Positions 50,127 through 55,595 of a stretch of DNA of 55,595 nt are shown here, piece after piece. The stretch's first letter is position 1, and each line of letters begins with the position of its first letter. Under the pieces are notes generated by a model, which worked only from the letters and a program-made list of their open reading frames with translations, had not been told where the DNA came from and searched no databases. The DNA lies in the IMG/VR virus record IMGVR_UViG_3300004807_000027, positions 1-55,595 of that record; one strand, 5' to 3'. The translations under genes and the position numbers were made by a program. Origin of the DNA: a virus.

Positions 50127-50796
50127 TTTTGAAGTGTTTGGTTAACTCATTATGAGCGTTTTGTATTACCTTAGGAAGGTCTCTTGTACTATCAAGTAAT
50201 CCTGCTAATATATATGCGGCAAATTTGTCTCCAGCTCCAAGTACATTAATGTCTGGAACAAGCTCTGCTTCAAAGTAGTATTTCGTACCGCTTTTACTGT
50301 ATAAAATGCTGCCACTTGAGCTGTGTTGCAGTACATTACCTCTTACTGACTTGCAAAGGCTTGATATATTAAGATGATGTGAATCCTCATCTGATATTAG
50401 TAGAAGATCTATATAATCTAAGCTAGAATCATATACATTTAAAGGTGTACCGTTGCAAGTATCAGCTACATTAATGCCGTCTAGTTTTGAAATAAAACTT
50501 CTATCGTGCAACTCATTTAAATACATTATATGATTAATCTTACTAGAATGTATAAAGGGTGATTGAGTTTTTAAAGACAAACGGGATATACTCGTGCGTT
50601 TACATTGTTTAACATCAACCATTATCAATGACTCTCCTATATCAGTAGGTTCTACTTTAACCTTAAAATGAGGATTGATTGTTTTAAGCTGATTCCAAAC
50701 ATTACCTATACATCCCGCAGAAAATCTGTTTTTAAAATCTTCGTATATGTTGTCATAGCTTAGATGCCCGTAAAGTGTTATATCAAAATTTTTCAT
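50113..50796 (-). CDS. PfkB-family sugar kinase
   Basis: Encodes 227 residues, short for the family (usually about 300). The C-terminal signature INVLGAGDKFAAYILAG has the GAGD anion hole with the catalytic Asp190, and the N-terminal part (TLYGHLSYDNIYEDF, SAGCIGNVWNQL) follows ribokinase-type order. It phosphorylates a sugar or sugar phosphate using ATP. Next to an isomerase/nucleotidyltransferase fusion and a phosphatase, the likely product is a sugar bisphosphate, as HldE makes in the ADP-heptose pathway. It overlaps both neighbours by 14 nt. Confidence 0.78.
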   Translation of the reverse strand: MKNFDITLYGHLSYDNIYEDFKNRFSAGCIGNVWNQLKTINPHFKVKVEPTDIGESLIMVDVKQCKRTSISRLSLKTQSPFIHSSKINHIMYLNELHDRSFISKLDGINVADTCNGTPLNVYDSSLDYIDLLLISDEDSHHLNISSLCKSVRGNVLQHSSSGSILYSKSGTKYYFEAELVPDINVLGAGDKFAAYILAGLLDSTRDLPKVIQNAHNELTKHFKNEKV

Positions 50797-51304
50797 TACG
50801 GTCCCATTTAATTAAAACATCCACGGTTGGCTCAAAAACCATACCTTTTAATAAAAAATACTCAAATAGTTTAACAATTACTCCTTCTCCGCCTTTAACT
50901 TCGAGGTCAATTGCAACTTTCTTAACGCTATTGGGAGAATCTGAAGGGCAAAAACTATACCCTACTTGATTCATTATGTTAATATCAAAGACATCATCTC
51001 CAACATATACCATGTCTAAGCTTTCTACATTATAACGAGTCTCAAATTTTGGTATGTAGGTTGCTTTGTCTACCATACCGCCACTATCTCTATTGTTAAA
51101 GAAATCTATGTTTCTGTTATTTGCTACTGCTTCATTAACGTTAGTATCTCCAGAAAGAAACACTATATCCCAGCCATTAGCTTTAAATTGCTTAATAGCT
51201 GTAAAATCCTTATCATTAAAGGTTTTGTATATGCCTTTACCGGTATTATCGTAATACTTTTTACCGTCAGTTAGTACACCATCAACGTCTAAGACTATTA
51301 ACAT
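50783..51304 (-). CDS. HAD phosphatase, KdsC-like
   Basis: Encodes 173 residues from the ATG at 51304 (MLIVLDVDGVLTDGKKYY); the frame is open further upstream but only with hydrophobic overlap sequence. Asp6 and Asp8 in LDVDGVLTDG are the HAD nucleophile and acid, VFLSGDTN is motif II, and MVYVGDDVFDINIM holds the metal-binding acids. Size and order match KdsC-type C0 HAD phosphatases, which free KDO or similar sugars from phosphate. Here the substrate is probably the bisphosphate made by the PfkB-type kinase. It overlaps the GDPD-like gene by 23 nt. Confidence 0.85.
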   Translation of the reverse strand: MLIVLDVDGVLTDGKKYYDNTGKGIYKTFNDKDFTAIKQFKANGWDIVFLSGDTNVNEAVANNRNIDFFNNRDSGGMVDKATYIPKFETRYNVESLDMVYVGDDVFDINIMNQVGYSFCPSDSPNSVKKVAIDLEVKGGEGVIVKLFEYFLLKGMVFEPTVDVLIKWDRNEKF

Positions 51305-51746
51305 AATCTTTATAATAATATATATTATCAGAACAAATTCCAGCAAAATCTAATAAATGTTCAGATGCAAATGTCCATCTCGGATCCTCTGGCATTACAC
51401 AGATAGCATCTTTATAAGCTTTTTTATATGTCGGGCTTAACCATATAAAACCAGCGGTTGTTACTACAAAATCGTCTTTATCTATACTAAAACAGTTAAC
51501 CGCATAATGCTTAATTTGATTTAAAGCTTCTATATTTTTACAATGTAGCCAAAGGTTATCTTGTGCAATAAACTCAAACTCTACATTATACTGAGGGGCA
51601 TCATGCCCAAGATAAAAATCTTCATCTATGTACCACAAATCTATTTCCACATTAAACCCATGATCTAAACAGTATTTTATTTGATCGGGGTGGTTCTCTT
51701 TATCGGATTTACCATTAAGATTACCTCTATGTGAAATATAACGCAT
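51282..51746 (-). CDS. GDPD-like (glycerophosphodiester phosphodiesterase-like) protein
   Basis: Encodes 154 residues. ISHRGNLNG (residues 4-12), ENHPDQIKYCLDHGFNVEID and LGHDAPQY match the first three blocks of the GDPD TIM-barrel family: the HRG motif, the ExD-type pair and the GHD motif. It is much shorter than a normal GDPD (about 250-300 residues), but similar short forms occur in sugar clusters. It may hydrolyse a phosphodiester or have lost this activity. Its start overlaps the upstream stop by 1 nt. Confidence 0.65.
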   Translation of the reverse strand: MRYISHRGNLNGKSDKENHPDQIKYCLDHGFNVEIDLWYIDEDFYLGHDAPQYNVEFEFIAQDNLWLHCKNIEALNQIKHYAVNCFSIDKDDFVVTTAGFIWLSPTYKKAYKDAICVMPEDPRWTFASEHLLDFAGICSDNIYYYKDYVNSLRR

Positions 51747-52060
51747 TATTTAAAGTTTTTTCTGTCATCTAATTCTGGTTTGTTCTTTTGCGTCCACATA
51801 GCACCCATAATATTCCATACTACAGCTGATAAATGGTCTTCGTCTTCTTCTCCTGCCCACCATTTAAGTAGATGGCGTTGTGCACTATCATAAAATACAG
51901 AAGTAGTCATGCCGTGCTTCCAGTTATCAAACCCGTACTTTTCACCACCTTTACGGTAATGATCCATCACCTTAATAAGTTCTTGTGTAGGTATTAAACT
52001 CATTCTTGGTTTACCTACATCTGTATCTCTTTGGGCTCCTGTATCAAACTGTCTTTTCAT
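51746..52060 (-). CDS. dATP/dGTP diphosphohydrolase-like protein (DUF5664 type)
   Basis: Encodes 104 residues. FDTGAQRDTDVGKPRMSLIP followed by GGEKYGFDNWKHG, SAQRHLLKWWAGEEDEDH and LSAVVWNIMGAM is the pattern of the phage dATP/dGTP diphosphohydrolase N-terminal family, related to MazZ-type enzymes with an all-alpha NTP pyrophosphatase fold. It could trim the dGTP or dATP pool or act on another nucleotide. It sits within the sugar module and overlaps its neighbours by 17 and 1 nt. The exact substrate is unknown. Confidence 0.75.
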   Translation of the reverse strand: MKRQFDTGAQRDTDVGKPRMSLIPTQELIKVMDHYRKGGEKYGFDNWKHGMTTSVFYDSAQRHLLKWWAGEEDEDHLSAVVWNIMGAMWTQKNKPELDDRKNFK

Positions 52061-52871
52061 TTTTATTTAAAATATTGTTAAAGATCCAATCTTCGGATAA
52101 AATATAGTTTTGTGCAAGTTTAAAATTCTCTTCTATAGCAGCTTTTTTGCTATTATAAAAGTCTGGTGTACAAGTTTTAAGTTTATCCTTTAAATCATAC
52201 ATATCATTAAATATAACAAAACCATCAATATTAAAAAACTTCTCTATAGATGGGCACCCCCAATAAATCGGAATTGTGCCAGTCATTAAACAATCTATAA
52301 GCTTTTCTGTAAAATAAAAATCCTTCTTACAGTTTTCAATAGCAAAATGAAACCTATAATCTTTAAGTCCCTCAATTTTATTCATTGAGTGTATTATAAA
52401 TTGTTTGTAACTCGGACCAAAAGCATCAATATTCTTACCGGATGCATGTATAATTTGATGTCTTAATTGATGTCCAGGTAATTGATTTTTATTAGATGCA
52501 ATAATAGAAAACATTTTACTTTTTTCATATATTTGCCTTAATTCTACTGGAATCCAGCATCCACCTACAGGATACCATTTAGCATTAGGTAAACTTAAAT
52601 ACTCTTTATCGTGAGTCCATATCTGTTTGTACCTATGGGGGTTATTCTTTACATATTCATAAGCAAACGGGTGTATACCTTGAGGTTCTAATAACCATGC
52701 TATATTACCGTTTTCTAATTGGTAGTCTGTACATATTACGTCTACACCAGGAGGGGCGTCTGACCGATTCCAAATAACATGTTTTGCAATACTAACCGGT
52801 GGTGTAGGGTTATTACTGAATATACAATGTGCAAAATTACTATCTTTAATATAGAGTTCTATTTTATTCAT
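52044..52871 (-). CDS. GT10-type (alpha-1,3-fucosyltransferase-like) glycosyltransferase
   Basis: Encodes 275 residues from the ATG at 52871, which overlaps the upstream stop as ATGA; an ATG at 52883 is in frame but less fitting. The diagnostic GT10 block is FAIENCKKDFYFTEKLID followed by CLMTGTIPIYWGCP. FSIIASNKNQLPGHQLRH fits the region before it. GT10 enzymes transfer fucose from GDP-fucose to GlcNAc-type acceptors. The gene is next to a GT11-type gene, so two fucose-type transfers may be made on the same glycan. Confidence 0.82.
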   Translation of the reverse strand: MNKIELYIKDSNFAHCIFSNNPTPPVSIAKHVIWNRSDAPPGVDVICTDYQLENGNIAWLLEPQGIHPFAYEYVKNNPHRYKQIWTHDKEYLSLPNAKWYPVGGCWIPVELRQIYEKSKMFSIIASNKNQLPGHQLRHQIIHASGKNIDAFGPSYKQFIIHSMNKIEGLKDYRFHFAIENCKKDFYFTEKLIDCLMTGTIPIYWGCPSIEKFFNIDGFVIFNDMYDLKDKLKTCTPDFYNSKKAAIEENFKLAQNYILSEDWIFNNILNKNEKTV

Positions 52872-53650
52872 TTTTGTATCCATCCTTCTACTACTAAGTC
52901 TTTACCATCAGAGGGACCTTTTGAACCAAACCAAAGCTTAGGCATAACAATTACTTTATCAGAATTGTTATTAAGCCAGGCTGCCCACCAAGAAAATGTA
53001 GAATTTGTAATAATATTATTTTTACAAAGTGATATACCTATAAAGTCGTCTATTTGAGTTCTACCTTGTAGAAATAAAACCTTTTTACCGGTACGATTAA
53101 ATAAATCTTTATTTTGTTTACACCAAGGTATATCATCAGAGAATACAATGTAGGTTTTTACTTCTGCGCGTTCTTCTATTTCTTTTTGTGCAGAAAACCA
53201 ATAATCTTGTGGTTGTTGAGGGTGAATATTGGGATAGTTTAAATAATCTCCGCGCCGCACATGTATAGAGCAAGTAGTAGATAAATCTATTTGATTTAAT
53301 ACGTTTTTTACTTCATCTACTAAAGTAGAATTAAATTGAAATACGTCTCTTATTTTATCTTCTACTTTATTAAAGTACTTATCACTCTGAAAATACCCAT
53401 CTAAATAAACAAATGTATTGACCGGTAACTCTACAGGGTTATAATCAAAGCTCTTTTCTTTAACTATAACAGACGGTCCCGGTGCTAAACCTGGTAATTT
53501 ATTAGCAAAATACGTATTGTTCTTCCAGTTAGAAAACCCGTAACGCAAATTATGATCCATTGCTATACCAATAGTGCTAGCAATTAAAAATAGCTGATTA
53601 CCTAAACCATGTCCCTGAGATTTTAATAGACCTATGTGAGATACTTGCAT
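52868..53650 (-). CDS. GT11-type (alpha-1,2-fucosyltransferase-like) glycosyltransferase
   Basis: Encodes 260 residues. The three GT11 motifs are all visible: GHGLGNQLFLIAST near the N-terminus, CSIHVRRGDYLNYP in the middle (the HxRRGD donor motif) and TNSTFSWWAAWLN near the C-terminus. GT11 enzymes add fucose in alpha-1,2 linkage from GDP-fucose. No GDP-fucose synthesis genes are in this window, so the donor would come from the host, from other phage genes, or be another sugar. The stop overlaps the GT10-type start; the GT2 gene lies 1 nt upstream. Confidence 0.88.
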   Translation of the reverse strand: MQVSHIGLLKSQGHGLGNQLFLIASTIGIAMDHNLRYGFSNWKNNTYFANKLPGLAPGPSVIVKEKSFDYNPVELPVNTFVYLDGYFQSDKYFNKVEDKIRDVFQFNSTLVDEVKNVLNQIDLSTTCSIHVRRGDYLNYPNIHPQQPQDYWFSAQKEIEERAEVKTYIVFSDDIPWCKQNKDLFNRTGKKVLFLQGRTQIDDFIGISLCKNNIITNSTFSWWAAWLNNNSDKVIVMPKLWFGSKGPSDGKDLVVEGWIQK

Positions 53651-53651
53651 G

Positions 53652-54467
53652 TTATTTGTTTAGGTTAATTACATTTTTAGTATATATTGTTTTCAAGGCA
53701 CTTAACACCTTTTCTAAAGGAGTATCAGTATTTTCTACAGCAGATTTGCCGTGTACCTTTCTGTAGTAATTAGCCCCGTCTATCATGTTCTTAGTCCATT
53801 TCTCAGTATGTGTTATAGAACTGTTTTGTATTGAACCGGGTATCTCTTTAAGCATTTCATCACTGCCTTCTACGTCTGGAAACCACCAAAAAGCTGGCAT
53901 ATAACCACCTTTAATAATTCTTTGACATAATTCTACATGTTCCCATGCATTTTTAAAATACGGATCGTGATAACCAACACTCTCTATAACACTCGGGTGA
54001 AAATAAGAGAATGCCCCAACGCAATGCTGGTTAAGAGCAACCTTTATACCTTTTGGATATTCTACTATATATCTTGGTCTAGGTGATTTATAATCTGGTG
54101 TTCTATTAGCAGGTCCGTGATAACCAAAGTTTAAATGAAATACACCAGAACCTAAAGCTGTATCAATGTATTTTTGCCAAACATCTGGAGTCTGAACTAA
54201 AATGTCATTTTCAATAAGAAATATATGGTCACATTTCCTATTCATAAGAACATTCATTGCTCTATTTTTAGCAACACCAACCGTTTGATAGGGTGGTCTA
54301 TTATTCATTATTTCAATACCTTCTGGTAATGTACCGTCAGGAATCTTAATACCATCATTAATAAGAATAATATCTGTTAATGGGCCTTTGTTTGCAAGTA
54401 AACTCTGTACACATTGTTTTGTGTATTCTAATCTATCGCATGCTATAACGGCTACTCCTATTTTCAT
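53652..54467 (-). CDS. GT2-family glycosyltransferase
   Basis: Encodes 271 residues of the GT-A fold. KIGVAVIACDRLEYTKQCVQ opens the nucleotide-binding domain, HIFLIENDILVQ has the DxD-like END motif (about residues 82-93), and the acceptor region includes FKNAWEHVELCQRI. The C-terminus is helical. It is the first gene of the sugar module downstream of gp47, with a 4-nt overlap with the gp47-like stop. Confidence 0.8.
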   Translation of the reverse strand: MKIGVAVIACDRLEYTKQCVQSLLANKGPLTDIILINDGIKIPDGTLPEGIEIMNNRPPYQTVGVAKNRAMNVLMNRKCDHIFLIENDILVQTPDVWQKYIDTALGSGVFHLNFGYHGPANRTPDYKSPRPRYIVEYPKGIKVALNQHCVGAFSYFHPSVIESVGYHDPYFKNAWEHVELCQRIIKGGYMPAFWWFPDVEGSDEMLKEIPGSIQNSSITHTEKWTKNMIDGANYYRKVHGKSAVENTDTPLEKVLSALKTIYTKNVINLNK

Positions 54468-55519
54468 GTTAAAGAATGGGCTTTATGATATAAATCGTTA
54501 ATGTAAGACTTTACTTTATCTTTATGCTTAATTTCAAGTAAATCAATGAATTCTGATATAGAATTTTCTACACTTATATTAAAGTCTTTTGTGTTTGCTT
54601 CTTCTATATTGAGTTTAGAGTTTTCATTATAATCATATTCAATAGCAAATTCAACCGGCTTGATAGAATTGAGCTTTTTTACCATCTTATCTACGACTTC
54701 CGGTTCTAATGGTGTATCGATGTAGAACTTAATTATATTTCCTTTAATAAGAGTCTTAAGTTCCTCTACAGTGTACTTACCACCTGCAATCTCTTTGTAC
54801 GTTATCTTATTATGTTGTGGGGATATAGTATTTTCAATAAAATCATACCCTAACGTATCAAGATCTAGTATGTATAGTCCCTTTTTAGTATTGTAATCTC
54901 CCCAGTCTTGTTGATATGGTGAACCAGCATAAAGAATAGTACGGTCTTCATATTTGCGTTCTTCTCTATGATGAAAATGACCTGAAACAGTGAGTTTTGC
55001 TCTACTAGTAAGATCGGTTGTTTTTAAACCGTTAGTACACACTTTGAAAGCATTCATCTTAAAACTATTAATTTCAAAATGCCCTACGATTAAATCGCAT
55101 ACGGGTACTTCTTCTATTTCTTGCCCCCACGGACAGAAAGCTATTTTCGTTTTCTTATAATCAAATACAAACAACCTATCAATAACAGTAATATTAGTCC
55201 ATCCTTTGAGAATAGAAACAGAATTAACATTAGAATTATCTTTATAATAAGCATCATGATTGCCAACAGTAATGATAATATTAAAGTCGATAAACTCCCT
55301 AAAAATATCATTAACAATATGAAGAGTATTAACAGCAATATCATTTCTATCATGGAATATATCTCCTGGTATAATTATATCTTTTATATTACGTTGTCTA
55401 AATTGATCTGCAGCCCACTTAGCATGATCCATCGCAATCTTATGCCATGTCTCGCTATTACGATGTACACCATAATGCGGGTCAGAAAAAATACCTACTT
55501 TAGAATTATGAATTTTCAT
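54464..55519 (-). CDS. Recombination nuclease subunit, gp47/SbcD/Mre11-like
   Basis: Encodes 351 residues from the ATG at 55519, close to T4 gp47 (339); an in-frame start at 55549 is less likely as it lies within the upstream gene. The metallophosphoesterase motifs are in order: GIFSDPHYG, IIIPGDIFHDR, ITVGNHDAYY, DLIVGHFEINS and VSGHFHHREE. The nuclease works with gp46 to resect DNA ends for recombination-dependent replication. Seven kilobases of sugar genes follow before gp46. Confidence 0.92.
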   Translation of the reverse strand: MKIHNSKVGIFSDPHYGVHRNSETWHKIAMDHAKWAADQFRQRNIKDIIIPGDIFHDRNDIAVNTLHIVNDIFREFIDFNIIITVGNHDAYYKDNSNVNSVSILKGWTNITVIDRLFVFDYKKTKIAFCPWGQEIEEVPVCDLIVGHFEINSFKMNAFKVCTNGLKTTDLTSRAKLTVSGHFHHREERKYEDRTILYAGSPYQQDWGDYNTKKGLYILDLDTLGYDFIENTISPQHNKITYKEIAGGKYTVEELKTLIKGNIIKFYIDTPLEPEVVDKMVKKLNSIKPVEFAIEYDYNENSKLNIEEANTKDFNISVENSISEFIDLLEIKHKDKVKSYINDLYHKAHSLT

Positions 55520-55595
55520 TATTACGTTTATTTGGATTAACAGGGTCATCTACACCTACCTGTGGTCCAATTACACTATAAACTTCTTCTTGATA
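55506..55595 (-). CDS. C-terminal end of an unknown protein (partial)
   Basis: The minus strand is open from the right edge of the window to a TAA at 55508-55506. The 29 visible residues (YQEEVYSVIGPQVGVDDP, then NPNKRNNENS) do not identify a family. The stop overlaps the gp47-like start by 14 nt, in the style of the operon. In T4, gp55 lies near gp47, but nothing here proves that identity. Confidence 0.55.
   Translation of the reverse strand, partial: YQEEVYSVIGPQVGVDDPVNPNKRNNENS

Noticed and set aside
55121-55540. Plus-strand frame of 139 codons opposite the gp47-like gene
   Set aside because: The minus strand carries all phosphoesterase motifs of gp47, so the plus frame is a shadow rich in Ile, Asn and Met.
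1-55595. CRISPR arrays, insertion sequences, homing endonucleases, introns or inteins in core genes
   Set aside because: No regularly spaced repeats, transposase, GIY-YIG or HNH endonuclease genes, or interruptions in polymerase, helicase or recombinase genes were seen.

Overview
This window is a piece of a large, AT-rich, tailed-phage genome that belongs to the wide T4 superfamily (contractile-tailed myovirus) but is distant from T4 itself. The evidence is the combination of T4-type baseplate genes (gp19, gp26, gp48, gp53, gp27 and gp5-like) with a T4-type replication and recombination set (gp32-like SSB, gp45-like clamp, gp41-like helicase, UvsX, gp43-like family B polymerase, gp46/gp47 nuclease, RNase H-like exonuclease). 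The host cannot be named from the sequence. A phage-encoded outer-membrane-type protein with a signal peptide suggests a Gram-negative host.

Layout. 1-11.5 kb (+): tail and baseplate genes, from the end of a tail tube gene through two gp26-type proteins, a repeat-rich tape measure protein, tube cap, gp53, hub and central spike. 11.5-18.2 kb (+): a five-gene, translationally coupled operon of glycan enzymes (two GT60-like transferases, two HtrL/YibB-type proteins, one of them fused to a GT2 domain, and a NodU/TobZ-type carbamoyltransferase). 18.1-28.8 kb (mostly -): an accessory island with three 2OG-Fe(II) oxygenases, an outer-membrane beta-barrel protein, a metallopeptidase, a glycosyltransferase, a sulfotransferase, a methyltransferase, a ClpP-like protease, small unknown proteins, two near-identical tRNA-Glu genes, one tRNA-Pro, a tRNA-like remnant and a complete phage tmRNA. 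28.8-55.6 kb (-): long overlapping operons for DNA metabolism.

Two accessory modules sit inside the DNA-metabolism operons. The first is a 7-deazaguanine DNA-modification set: FolE (30.5 kb), then QueF, a kinase-like ATPase, a PurN-type formyltransferase (DpdN-like), a small protein and a DpdA-type transglycosylase, all overlapping and running directly into DNA polymerase. This predicts preQ1, probably formylated preQ1, in the phage DNA. The second is a 7-kb sugar module placed between the normally neighbouring gp46 and gp47 genes. It encodes a nucleotidyltransferase/RpiB-isomerase fusion, a PfkB sugar kinase and a KdsC-like phosphatase, which together could be a complete route to a nucleotide-activated sugar. 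They are accompanied by a cupin, GT2-type transferases, GT10 and GT11 fucosyltransferase-like proteins, a GDPD-like protein and a dATP/dGTP-diphosphohydrolase-like protein.

Many genes lack a Shine-Dalgarno sequence. At least eleven starts are preceded by an A/T octamer close to the T4 late promoter TATAAATA, ending 5 or 6 nt before the start codon, which would give almost leaderless transcripts. Strong hairpin terminators are seen at 19.7, 22.0 and 37.0 kb. No integrase, transposase, insertion sequence or CRISPR array was seen. All functional calls come from reading motifs and gene context; no database search was run.
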